Counted from the first letter of the stretch, positions 1 to 9,614 are shown. The stretch is DNA of 46,158 nt from Candidatus Zapsychrus exili (GCA_030765585.1 JAVCCJ010000069.1:1-46158); one strand, 5' to 3'. Program-made: numbers and translations. The notes: generated from the sequence alone by a model not told the origin.

Positions 1-3000
1 TATATACGTTAATATTGCCTCACTTTTACGCCAATCTACAACACGAGCATCTTTCAAGCCTAAGGCTTCTTTAGCAGAAGTTACTGCTATTTTTTCTGCC
101 TCGTCAAGTATCAACATTGCTTTATCAACTTGTACTATCTGTTGTTTTTTCTTTTGATCAAACGCTTGTTTTGCAAAATGTAAAATAGCTTCTGCTTCAC
201 TTAATGCTTCTACTCTATCTATTGTTTTTAGACTTTTAGCAAGTTCTCCAATAATTTTAATAGAATTTAATTCATGCTCTGGATTCAAAAGATAAAGTTT
301 GATCATATCTCTTCCTTCATCAGTTACATTTTTATTAGCGAAGCTCTTCACAACTTCTGATGCAATTTGCTCGTCTCTCTCAACATTCTCTCCCAACCGA
401 TCAACTGCCCATCTCTTCATTCTATCTTCTAGCTTTTCTAAAGCTTTTTTACTATTCTTTGCTATCCCAAAGATTCTTACGCCAACTTCTGTAACCTCAA
501 AGGAATTATTGCTTGTAGAATTCCTTTGCGTTCCAAAAGGAATTTCTCTTACATTATAAATAATTTTTATATCTCCAAAATCTCTTTCCATATTCTTTAA
601 AATATTCATTATATTCCAAAACTTAGATTTTTCTAAAATATGAAAATAATTCATTTCCAATTCTGCTTTTGATAAACCATCATATTTCTCTCTTATTGGC
701 TCTCCACCAACAAATGAAAACGGTACATTTGCTTGTTTTATGTCATTAACAGGCTCTTTCCACATAGATAGGCCGCTTCTCAATATTCCCAGCGCCTTGC
801 TTACTTCTCCAAATCTTCCTGAGAATTTAGAAACTGAAAAACCTTTGCCTTTAAACTCTTCTAAAATTCCTCTCTGCTCTCTTAATTCTCCCTGTCTAAA
901 CATTAACCAAAGCCCCAACTCTTCTTTAAGCTTTTTAAGATTCTCTTCAGTATTTTTTGAATTCTTCTTATACACTATTGAAGTTCTATAGACTTCTACA
1001 CCATCAACTTCCCTCCTGCTATACTGAATATCTACTCCGGAGAAATCCTTTTCTATCATATACAATACATCGTTTAGCAACCAAAACTCTTTTACTTGCT
1101 CAGGATAATCTTCCAGTTTTCCACCATTAATATGTATGCTAACAGGATGCATCTTAAATCTTGCTTCACTCACATCATTTGTATTGTACCTATTAACAAC
1201 AATAGCTTTCTTTGTTTTATAATATGCATGTATACCAAGTGCATCATTTGGAAGAATGTTATGATAAAGATTATTTATAGCACCCAAATGTTTTTGACTT
1301 AACATCGCTTGATCAGCAGGATTATCTTTCTCTAATGCTTCAATCTGTTCAATAACGCTTGGCAAATGTTGAGACAATTCTGTTGCCTCCAAAATTTGCT
1401 TTTGTGCCAATAATCCGACTTTTTCTGCAGCATAATAATTATCAGCTTTTATTCTTGCCAAAACCTCACCCTTAATATCCGAAACACTTTCTACCAACTG
1501 AACATAAAATCTTAAAGTTTGAGAAGTTCCTGACGGACGAATGGTTATGTAATTCTTACTATCTCTAAAGTCAGATTCTTCAGTAAGATTCGAATCTTCA
1601 AAAAAGAATCTAATTCCCTCATCAGGAGCATTTTCATAAATTAAATGATCTGCTCTTCCAGATCTAAAATCAACTGCTCCAATAACTTTCCTGCCAGCAA
1701 TAACAAGAGAATCTCCCTCTCCATTTGCTCTTTTTAACCATTCTTCTGTTTTTTCAATAATTTGAATTTTATCAGAAACACCTGCCGCACCTTCAAAAGA
1801 CCCAATCCTCGGCAAGGCTTTATTAGCTGTTGCATAATGTCCTATTTGTCTATAGATACCATCTAGTAGCTCAAACATAGTCGTACCTTGTGATTCTGCA
1901 TACGCAGCTACTTCGGCCAAAAGAACAGATGCCAATGTCCCATCCTTTTCGAAAGTATGTCCAGTCACGCTAAAACCATTTGATTCTTCAAAAGAATAAA
2001 CACGAATTCCATCTTTCATTGCCTCTTCCATAATTTCTGCAAGATATGTAAATCCAACCCAAGTACGAGAATTTGTTAAATAATTTCCTCGATCAACTTT
2101 TCCTGTTTTATCCTTCATCCTTCCAAGAGCATCAACCCCAAATGTTTTTGCAATCTCTGCGATAGCATCTGTTGTCACATGACTAATAGCAACCTTCGTT
2201 TTGTTAAGATCTACCTTTCCTAACTCGCTTCCTCGTTTTAGCTGATACCACAACAATAATGTCCATGCATCGTTTGCAGAAAGCAGACGAGATTTTCCAA
2301 AATATTTCTGCTGATTTACTGGAACTTTTACCTCTATACCTGTTCGATCTGCATCAGGATCTGTTCCTAATAATATATCTAATGCGTCAAATGCATCTTG
2401 CCCATATTCTTCAATAAATTCTCGAACAGCAGCTTTTCCTGCTAATGGATCGCCAGGATCAGGCTGTTCTCCCCATCCAAAGGCAGGAAATAAACCGTCC
2501 AATTTTTGAAGGGCTGTAATAGCTTTATAATTTGTAAATCCTATTTCCTTCAACAATCTTGGCACTGCTTTAAAACCAGCACCATTATATGCAGAATACC
2601 CTATCTGAATTTTATTGCCCCATTCTTCTATTAACGTTTCATCCACCAAAAACTTCTTAACTTGATTAACATGCAGAGTATGCATATCCTCTAGAGGAAA
2701 ATCATAGTATTCTTTGTTTGAAAGCTTTTCGTTCCCACCAAGCCATACGAGGTTCCCAGGCTTTGCCTCTGTAATAGACTTGGCTAATTTTATTTCAGAA
2801 AACTCAACATTAGGGACTTTCGCAGAAACAGCATCTTTAACTTCTTGATTTAACTGAGCTCCATTCTCCAATGTAATTTTATATCCATTATAAATATTAG
2901 GATTATGACTAGCGGACATTAAAATTCCAATATCTGCCTTTACAAGATCTGTTGTAATCCCGTAACTTAATTCTGGGAAAGGGCTAGCTTCATCAAAAAG

Positions 3001-3396
3001 AAATATTTTAAACTCATGCGAAGCCTCTGACTGTCCAATAAATAACCGTGCAACCATATCAGCAAATTCTGCACCAGCAATACGACTATCATAACCAATC
3101 AACACTTTCTTTAATCCATTTTCTTTTGCATATTTGATTACAGCCATTGTTTCAAGAAAGATAACAATATCATTAATCATATTAGGGCCTTTTAAAATTT
3201 TCGCCCCAATACCTTCTTCTTTTAACTTTAAAAGCTCTTCTTTTGTAAAAACAGCCTTACCTCTTACTCCTGCAGTTCCAAATGAAATCAATTGTCGGTA
3301 AGCTTCAATGATTTCATCCCAGCGTCCTTCCTTCATAGCTTCAACAACTCCAGCCTTATAATTTGGAGAAAGCACATCCAACTCTTTAGAAGTCAT
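1..3396 (-). CDS. Phosphoglucomutase-containing part of the giant glycolytic polyprotein (partial, runs off the window)
   Basis: The minus strand is open from the TGA at 3436-3438 to the window edge, so the C-terminus is outside the window. It encodes a complete alpha-D-phosphohexomutase of the PGM2-like type, which interconverts glucose-1-phosphate and glucose-6-phosphate. All four motifs are present: FGTAGVRG (about 3259-3282), the catalytic phosphoserine loop SASHNP (2899-2916), the metal loop DPDADR (2344-2361), and the sugar and phosphate loops EESNG (about 1970-1989) and RPSGT (1525-1539). After the mutase comes a linker with DQAML (1300-1314), then some 400 residues I do not recognise, containing a related DKAML near 115-130. 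The first ATG after the stop is at 3394-3396, with no convincing ribosome site. The frame is the same as the upstream polyprotein, so I infer one gene broken at the junction rather than two genes. Confidence 0.75.
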   Translation of the reverse strand, partial: MTSKELDVLSPNYKAGVVEAMKEGRWDEIIEAYRQLISFGTAGVRGKAVFTKEELLKLKEEGIGAKILKGPNMINDIVIFLETMAVIKYAKENGLKKVLIGYDSRIAGAEFADMVARLFIGQSEASHEFKIFLFDEASPFPELSYGITTDLVKADIGILMSASHNPNIYNGYKITLENGAQLNQEVKDAVSAKVPNVEFSEIKLAKSITEAKPGNLVWLGGNEKLSNKEYYDFPLEDMHTLHVNQVKKFLVDETLIEEWGNKIQIGYSAYNGAGFKAVPRLLKEIGFTNYKAITALQKLDGLFPAFGWGEQPDPGDPLAGKAAVREFIEEYGQDAFDALDILLGTDPDADRTGIEVKVPVNQQKYFGKSRLLSANDAWTLLLWYQLKRGSELGKVDLNKTKVAISHVTTDAIAEIAKTFGVDALGRMKDKTGKVDRGNYLTNSRTWVGFTYLAEIMEEAMKDGIRVYSFEESNGFSVTGHTFEKDGTLASVLLAEVAAYAESQGTTMFELLDGIYRQIGHYATANKALPRIGSFEGAAGVSDKIQIIEKTEEWLKRANGEGDSLVIAGRKVIGAVDFRSGRADHLIYENAPDEGIRFFFEDSNLTEESDFRDSKNYITIRPSGTSQTLRFYVQLVESVSDIKGEVLARIKADNYYAAEKVGLLAQKQILEATELSQHLPSVIEQIEALEKDNPADQAMLSQKHLGAINNLYHNILPNDALGIHAYYKTKKAIVVNRYNTNDVSEARFKMHPVSIHINGGKLEDYPEQVKEFWLLNDVLYMIEKDFSGVDIQYSRREVDGVEVYRTSIVYKKNSKNTEENLKKLKEELGLWLMFRQGELREQRGILEEFKGKGFSVSKFSGRFGEVSKALGILRSGLSMWKEPVNDIKQANVPFSFVGGEPIREKYDGLSKAELEMNYFHILEKSKFWNIMNILKNMERDFGDIKIIYNVREIPFGTQRNSTSNNSFEVTEVGVRIFGIAKNSKKALEKLEDRMKRWAVDRLGENVERDEQIASEVVKSFANKNVTDEGRDMIKLYLLNPEHELNSIKIIGELAKSLKTIDRVEALSEAEAILHFAKQAFDQKKKQQIVQVDKAMLILDEAEKIAVTSAKEALGLKDARVVDWRKSEAILTYI

Positions 3397-3435
3397 CCAC
3401 TGCTTAAGGTTACGATACGTATTAGCCGTAGCTTT

Positions 3436-3510
3436 TCATGAATTCCTTTGTAATCTTTTGCTTTTAATTGCGCATCTAATCTCTTTTAATTTCCTTTCTG
3501 CCTTTGGAAG
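3436..3510 (-). other. Broken junction between PGI and PGM modules (probable paired frameshifts)
   Basis: After KAERKLKEI the annotated frame reads RCAIKSKRLQRNS then TGA. Shifting by one base gives DAQLKAKDYKGIHEK, a hydrophilic helical linker, and shifting back beyond about 3430 gives ATANTYRNLKQWM, which leads straight into the phosphoglucomutase N-terminus. A one-base gain near 3480 and a one-base loss in the A-run near 3430 would restore a single open frame. Because the frames before and after are identical, a simple TGA readthrough would also join them. I cannot tell an assembly error from a real lesion. Confidence 0.55.
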
Positions 3511-6500
3511 ATATGTCATGTTGATTTCTTCCTGCAATTCTTCTGTCAACATCGCTTGATCTTTATTAAACTTTTCATCAAACTTTCTAATTGTTTTAAT
3601 AGCAGAAGTAGAAAGTCCGGAAGTTTCTAGCTTTGAAGTATCAATAATAGAAGGAAGAACTTTATTTGTTGCAACTTTCTTGCCTAATTGAACTCCCCAC
3701 TGATCAAAAGAAAAAATATTCCAAATAACACCTTCTGCAAATATTTGATGCTCATACATAGAAATAAGATTTCCTAAAGCTCTAGGAGTAACTTTATCTA
3801 TCAATATTGATGTAGTAGGTCTATTTCCTGGAAAAGTTTTGTGTTGAGAAAGCATTCTAAGCCACTCGAGATCAACCGTTTTATTTTTAGGATCAGCTTC
3901 AAGTTCTGCTAATGCCTCCTCTTGGGTTAAACCAAAGGCTAAAGCTTCTGTCTGAGCTATGTAATTAGAGAAGAACTTATCATGATGTCCTTCTACTAAG
4001 TTTTGAGGATTAATAACTCCAATAAAGTCCGCTGGTATTATTCCGCCTTCTATCATTTGATGAAGTAATTGATAAAAAGAATGTTGTCCATCAGTTCCAG
4101 CAGCGCCAAATACAGCGAGTCCAGTAGGGTAATCAACAGGATTTCCATTGCGGTCAACAAACTTTCCATTGCTTTCCATAAAAAATTGTTGTGAGAACGA
4201 TGGAATCAATCCTAAGTTTTCATCATAAGGTAGAATAGCAAAACTTTTTGCTCCCAAGAAATTACCATACCAAATATTTAAAAGTGCTTTTAAAACAGGA
4301 ATATTATCTTGGAATTCTGTTTTTCTAAAATGTTCATCTGATTCCCTAGCACCTTCTAAGAATTCAAGAAAATTATCAAATCCCGCGTATATTGATACAG
4401 ACAATCCAATAGCTGACCAAACTGAATAACGTCCGCCAACCCAATCCCAAAATTCAAACATATTTTCTGTGTCAATTCCAAACTCTTTAACAAGCTTCTC
4501 TGCTGTTGAAACAGCAACAAAATGTTTTTCAATAATTTCTTTATCTCTGATTGGAGTATTCTTAAATAATTTATTAAGCCTAGTATTCATAATTCTTTCA
4601 GCAAAAGAACCAGATGGACTTAACTTACTCAGAAATCTTCTTAATGGTTTCTTGTTATAAGAGTCAAGAACCCATTTTCTTAATGTTTGTGCATTTTGCA
4701 TAGTTTCTTGAGTTGTAAAAGTTTTAGATGCAATAATCACAAGCGTTTCTTCTGGGTCTAAATTCTTCATAAGCTCAGCAACTGCATTTCCATCGATATT
4801 GGAAAGAAAATAAGTATTTACATCGCCTTGTTTGTAAGGTTTTAAAGCTTCAACTGCCATTTTTGGCCCTAATGCAGAGCCTCCGATACCTACATTAATA
4901 ACATTCTTTATTTTTTTACCAGTTGCTCCGCGCCATTGTCCTGATTGAACTTTCTTTGTAAAACCTTCCATCTTATTAAGTACAGCAATAACTTTAGGCA
5001 TTACATCTTCTTTATCAACTAAAACAGGACCATTAGCCGCAACGAGCTTGCCTTCTTCATTCCTTTTAACATTACGAAGTGCAGTATGAAGAACAGCACG
5101 ATTTTCTGTTTCATTTATTTTTGCCCCAGTAAACATAAGCTCAATAGCGCCTTTTAATCCAGATTCTTCTGCAAGTAATAACAAGGCATTTAAGATTGTA
5201 TCATCAATGAGGTTCTTCGAAAAATCCACCTCAAAACCATCATTTAATTTTTTAAGAAGCTTAATTGCACGCTCAGGATTTTCATTAAATAACTTTCTAA
5301 GATCAAGTTTCCTAGCTGCATTTGCTTCTAAAAATTCCCAAGCATCTGTTTTTGCTGGATTAACACGAGGAAGAACGCCTGCCACCATCGCTTGATCTGT
5401 CATATCTCTCTTCAATTTAAAATCATATTTCAACAGGCCTTGTTTTGTTTCATTTACTGCAATTTGGCCAATATCTTTCTTAGCAAGAAGTTCTCTGCTT
5501 GTATGCCCTCTTAATTGACCGACAGTATCTATACCATGTCCCTTTAAAAGGTTCGCTGTTTTTTTAGATATCGGAAGCGCATCTACCGATTGATTGCTTA
5601 TAGGGAAAAGTGCTCTGTTAGCTAATTGATATTCCTCTTTATTGATTCCTTCAATTTTAACTTCGCGTCCGCCAAGATTTTTTTGAAGTGTCATTGATCT
5701 AACAATTCCATTTTTTGTTCTATAAAGAATTCTGTTATTAGTTCCTTTTTCCCAAAGCTCATTTATAGCAGCTGTTCCTAAATCTTGTGTTAAACCATAA
5801 TCAAAATCAGAGATATCGGCTTCTCTTGTTGCATAATCTTCTTTACCTACCAAAGATATCTTTGTGTCCAATGCGACTCCCAAAGGCTCAAGAAGATTAA
5901 CTAAAGTCTTTGCAGCGTCTTTTAATTTTGCATGTCCGAACGAATCTACCTCAATATTTGCTGGAATTACTATATCATCTAAACTAAATTTAATACCTTC
6001 AGACACTACAACCAAACCATAACCATGCTCTTTGTAAAATTTAGCTAAATCTACTTTTAATTTCTCGATATCTACGGGTCCTTCCTCAGGAATTATTGAT
6101 CTTGTTGCACCAACACCTTCACCTATACCAATAGTTGTAAAACCAGCATCGCGCCCAAAAACCTCTACCACCATTATTCTTCCCAAATTTATCGCAGAAG
6201 TCTTTATTGCCTTTGCTCTTCTTATTCCTTCTTGAACAAAAGTATCATACCCATATGTTGAAACCCCACCTGGAAGAGTTATATCATTGTCCATTGTCTT
6301 AGGCACACCTAACACCATAAGATCTGGAAACATTTTCTGAAGTTTTTGCGCAGCTCCATTTGTATCATCTCCACCGCAAGTGATAAGAGCGTCTAGTCCA
6401 AGCTTTTGAACATTGCCTCTTACTTTTTCTGGAACACCATCCTTTATATTTTTAGTACTAAAAGGATTTGTTCTAGATGTTCCAATAAAAGACCCACCTT

Positions 6501-9500
6501 TTTTCTCATGAAGTTCAGCTTCCTCTATATCTATAACTTCTGCTTGTTCTACTAAATTATCCTCCACTAATCCAGCCCAACCACTCTTTATTCCAACTAA
6601 TACTACCTTTTTGCCAGTCTTTTTGCTTAACTCCATTGTTTGTCTTTTAGCTGCTGTTATAAGAGAGTTATGACCTGTTGCAAGCCCACCACCAGTTAAA
6701 ATACCAATTTTTATTACATCTTTATCTAATGTGCTAAGTGGCGCTAATTTCTTTGCCATCATTGCTTGGTCATAAGAAGTAACTTTGGCTAATGATTGTC
6801 TATTATTTTCTGCTGCAATTATTGTGTCTTCTGGTTCTTTTACTGGAGCGAAAATATCTTTTCTTGGCGCATTATAATATGCAACCTTAGCCCCATCTAT
6901 ATGAGCTACTTGAAGCATAATTCTAGTAAGCTGGACAACAGGTATTTCTGTTTTTCCATCTTTTACTATACCTATATCAGAATATTCTCCATCTACTACA
7001 TGTTTCTTAAATTCAAAATTAGCTTTTATTTGTTTAACTAATTTTTCACGAACCAATTCAGACCTTTCCTCAAAATTCATTTCAGCAAGTTCTTTTTCTG
7101 TAACGTCTAGAAACCTAAGCAAACTTTTTGCTCTTAAGATAACTGTATTTGTATTAAAGAATGGGGCATTTGCATGATCAAAATCAGGCTGCAATTCAAA
7201 TCCCTCTTTCATCGTTACTTCGCCTGTTCTATCTTCTTTCTCGTCAACATATTCGACTAAAGTCCCACCAGTCTCAGGCTTTGAGAATATTTCAGCTTCA
7301 ATATAGCCTCCATCAAAAATATTAACAACATCGACTGTTTTGTCTTTTTGGTTAATTACATATCTAACGCCATTTTTCTCTGCGAAACCTTCATATTCAT
7401 TTATTCCATCAAAAGATATTAAATTGTCTCTAAATCGAACAATGGCTTTAACTGCTACTTTTGATTTCTTATGTTTTATGGTGTAAGTTATATTCTTCTC
7501 GGCAAGTAAAAATCCAAAATCGCTTTCGCTTTTGGCAAAATGAGCAAGCATACCGTCATTTTTTAAAACAGCCTGCAAATTATCAATATTAAAAACAGGA
7601 ATATACTCTACTCCTTGAGACAGGGCATCTGAAAACCTTCCAGATATGATAAATGATGCAACTGCATCAAAATGCCCAGCAGGAACTTTTCTCTCTTTAC
7701 CATTAAATCTATAAATACCATCAGGATTTTCTTTTCTTATTTTAGAAGCTAAGGCCTTAAATTTTGACCACTCTTGTTTTTTATAGTTCGCTTCTATTTC
7801 TTGATCTGTTGGAATAAAAGTGTCTATTACCCCCTGAACAAAAAATTTAAAAGTTTTTTCTCTCATTCCATAATAATTCTTTTCTATCGCTAATTGCTCT
7901 TTAAACTCTGCCAATCTCTTTTCGCTCGATAAAAGATACAAGGGCACTTCTTCACCAAAAGTTTTTTCTATCCATCTAATATTCGCAGCTTTTATCTCTA
8001 AGAAATCACCTAATGTCGCATCAACCTTAACAAAAGTTTTTGGACCTCCGAAACGCGTTGCCTCTCCGCCTATCATAACTATTGGAGCAATCTTGCCATC
8101 TCTATACATTTCAGCCTCTGCTTCTACATACGCTTTTTTTGCATTACTATCTAAACTAGACCAATCTATAACTGCCTCTACCTTTGCTGGAACAACTTTT
8201 TTTGGATCAACATTCTTATGAAAACCTATTTTACCTTCATTTCTTTGCTTAACTAGCTGTTGAAAATCTTCAAGAGTAATTGTAGCTGCTGTTATTTCTC
8301 CTTCTTCGGTAATCATCGCCGCATCACTACCTGCTTTAGCAACAAGGATACCTACCTCATCTAAAGACTCTGCAAGATTCACATTTACTCTACTAGTTAA
8401 CCCTGCCACATCAGCCGCTTGTGCTAATAAAGCACTATCAACTGTATTCTCATTAACTGTTTTTATGACTTTACTAAATTCTTGATTCATACCACCAGAG
8501 AAGTATTTCTTAGGTATGATTTCTTGTGTTTCTGAATTGTACTCTTCCTTTATATAGTTATATACGCCTGTCTTAAACGCTTCTAGGTATTGATTATAAA
8601 TTTCTTGCTTTACATTCTTGTTCTCTAAATCTATTCCAGTTACTTTGTTTTGATCTACATATACTTTGCCTAATAAAGATTCTTTTAGATTCATCTTAAA
8701 CCAGGTAGCAAGTATCATAGAATTTGATATTTGTCTTAGAAGAGCAAAGTTTTTGCCTGTATTTACTTCACGTTCTAGTTCAGGGATGATGATTTCTTTT
8801 ATTATTTGAGTAGTAGTTGAATTATCTAATGCAGTGCCTTCTTTAGTTGAAAGATATTCTTTATCTAGTAAGACCTTTAGTTCTGATTCAAGTACAAAAG
8901 CAGAGTTATCTTTTTCATATACAGTTGCAGAACTTGGAACTATCCAAACTCTGTTTAGAGTATCTGTATTTATATCAGTTGTTCCAAACTCTTGCTTTGT
9001 TCTTTTATATATCTTATTCCAGAATTTCTTACCTGTTTCTCCTTCAGGATGCATTAAAGAAGCTGTTAATTGCTTTAATATATAGTCCTGAGCAAGTAAA
9101 TCACGGCCCATTTCAGTATGACCTAGCTTCTCAGGCATTATTTTATCTGGTTGAGATGGGTTTAAATTGACCCATAATTGATCTTCAGGAACGGTAAGTG
9201 TTGCAAGGAAATATTTGATGAGTTTAAGTGATTCTTCTTCTAATTGCTCCCCTTTTAGCTTATTATCACCAGAATCAACGATAAAGTCGAATTCTAGAGG
9301 ATTTTCAGGATGAATTGTTATCCCTTTTACTATTGTGGGGGTGAAATCATTGCTAAGTGGCACAATTTGCCCTAAAATAGGCATATTTGTACTGTTAAGT
9401 GACACACTCTGCCCATATGAAGGCGGAATAATAGCAGTAAATACAAATGAAAATGCTATAAATGAACATAATACTTTATAAGCTAAACTTGTTTTTGATT

Positions 9501-9519
9501 TTGGAATAGAACTCATCAT
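3436..9519 (-). CDS. Giant exported polyprotein: N-domain, UDP-glucose pyrophosphorylase, phosphofructokinase, glucose-6-phosphate isomerase
   Basis: This 2027-residue protein opens with a signal peptide (hydrophobic core about 15-31, likely cleavage after SYG at 36). Residues about 45-395 are a domain I associate with Omnitrophica large proteins, of unknown function. Residues about 400-915 are a UDPGP-family nucleotidyltransferase: GGEATRFGGPK at 484-494, later NIDNLQA. Residues 935-1370 are phosphofructokinase: GGDDT at 1049-1053 and PKTMDND at 1073-1079, the pattern of PPi-dependent enzymes rather than the ATP form (GGDGS, PGTIDND). Residues 1376-1985 are phosphoglucose isomerase: GGSALGP at 1546, GGRYS with Arg1697, QLLHQ and FDQWGVQLGKK. 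Modules are separated by DAAM/DQAM motifs at residues 399, 917, 1375 and 1987. An AGGAGG lies 9 bases before the ATG. The stop falls just after the last linker, and a phosphoglucomutase follows in the same frame, so the true product was probably longer. Confidence 0.93.
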   Translation of the reverse strand: MMSSIPKSKTSLAYKVLCSFIAFSFVFTAIIPPSYGQSVSLNSTNMPILGQIVPLSNDFTPTIVKGITIHPENPLEFDFIVDSGDNKLKGEQLEEESLKLIKYFLATLTVPEDQLWVNLNPSQPDKIMPEKLGHTEMGRDLLAQDYILKQLTASLMHPEGETGKKFWNKIYKRTKQEFGTTDINTDTLNRVWIVPSSATVYEKDNSAFVLESELKVLLDKEYLSTKEGTALDNSTTTQIIKEIIIPELEREVNTGKNFALLRQISNSMILATWFKMNLKESLLGKVYVDQNKVTGIDLENKNVKQEIYNQYLEAFKTGVYNYIKEEYNSETQEIIPKKYFSGGMNQEFSKVIKTVNENTVDSALLAQAADVAGLTSRVNVNLAESLDEVGILVAKAGSDAAMITEEGEITAATITLEDFQQLVKQRNEGKIGFHKNVDPKKVVPAKVEAVIDWSSLDSNAKKAYVEAEAEMYRDGKIAPIVMIGGEATRFGGPKTFVKVDATLGDFLEIKAANIRWIEKTFGEEVPLYLLSSEKRLAEFKEQLAIEKNYYGMREKTFKFFVQGVIDTFIPTDQEIEANYKKQEWSKFKALASKIRKENPDGIYRFNGKERKVPAGHFDAVASFIISGRFSDALSQGVEYIPVFNIDNLQAVLKNDGMLAHFAKSESDFGFLLAEKNITYTIKHKKSKVAVKAIVRFRDNLISFDGINEYEGFAEKNGVRYVINQKDKTVDVVNIFDGGYIEAEIFSKPETGGTLVEYVDEKEDRTGEVTMKEGFELQPDFDHANAPFFNTNTVILRAKSLLRFLDVTEKELAEMNFEERSELVREKLVKQIKANFEFKKHVVDGEYSDIGIVKDGKTEIPVVQLTRIMLQVAHIDGAKVAYYNAPRKDIFAPVKEPEDTIIAAENNRQSLAKVTSYDQAMMAKKLAPLSTLDKDVIKIGILTGGGLATGHNSLITAAKRQTMELSKKTGKKVVLVGIKSGWAGLVEDNLVEQAEVIDIEEAELHEKKGGSFIGTSRTNPFSTKNIKDGVPEKVRGNVQKLGLDALITCGGDDTNGAAQKLQKMFPDLMVLGVPKTMDNDITLPGGVSTYGYDTFVQEGIRRAKAIKTSAINLGRIMVVEVFGRDAGFTTIGIGEGVGATRSIIPEEGPVDIEKLKVDLAKFYKEHGYGLVVVSEGIKFSLDDIVIPANIEVDSFGHAKLKDAAKTLVNLLEPLGVALDTKISLVGKEDYATREADISDFDYGLTQDLGTAAINELWEKGTNNRILYRTKNGIVRSMTLQKNLGGREVKIEGINKEEYQLANRALFPISNQSVDALPISKKTANLLKGHGIDTVGQLRGHTSRELLAKKDIGQIAVNETKQGLLKYDFKLKRDMTDQAMVAGVLPRVNPAKTDAWEFLEANAARKLDLRKLFNENPERAIKLLKKLNDGFEVDFSKNLIDDTILNALLLLAEESGLKGAIELMFTGAKINETENRAVLHTALRNVKRNEEGKLVAANGPVLVDKEDVMPKVIAVLNKMEGFTKKVQSGQWRGATGKKIKNVINVGIGGSALGPKMAVEALKPYKQGDVNTYFLSNIDGNAVAELMKNLDPEETLVIIASKTFTTQETMQNAQTLRKWVLDSYNKKPLRRFLSKLSPSGSFAERIMNTRLNKLFKNTPIRDKEIIEKHFVAVSTAEKLVKEFGIDTENMFEFWDWVGGRYSVWSAIGLSVSIYAGFDNFLEFLEGARESDEHFRKTEFQDNIPVLKALLNIWYGNFLGAKSFAILPYDENLGLIPSFSQQFFMESNGKFVDRNGNPVDYPTGLAVFGAAGTDGQHSFYQLLHQMIEGGIIPADFIGVINPQNLVEGHHDKFFSNYIAQTEALAFGLTQEEALAELEADPKNKTVDLEWLRMLSQHKTFPGNRPTTSILIDKVTPRALGNLISMYEHQIFAEGVIWNIFSFDQWGVQLGKKVATNKVLPSIIDTSKLETSGLSTSAIKTIRKFDEKFNKDQAMLTEELQEEINMTYLPKAERKLKEIRCAIKSKRLQRNS

Positions 9520-9614
9520 TCAGGTTTTCCTCCTGTGTTAGGTAGCTGTATAATTTTCAATTAATTGTAAAGCAAGAGACTGCGAATAAACGCGTCTATT
9601 ATTGTGGCTGGACT

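Noticed and set aside
6796-7041. Plus-strand open frames opposite the polyprotein and other genes.
   Set aside because: They lack ribosome sites and family resemblance and lie wholly opposite strongly supported genes.
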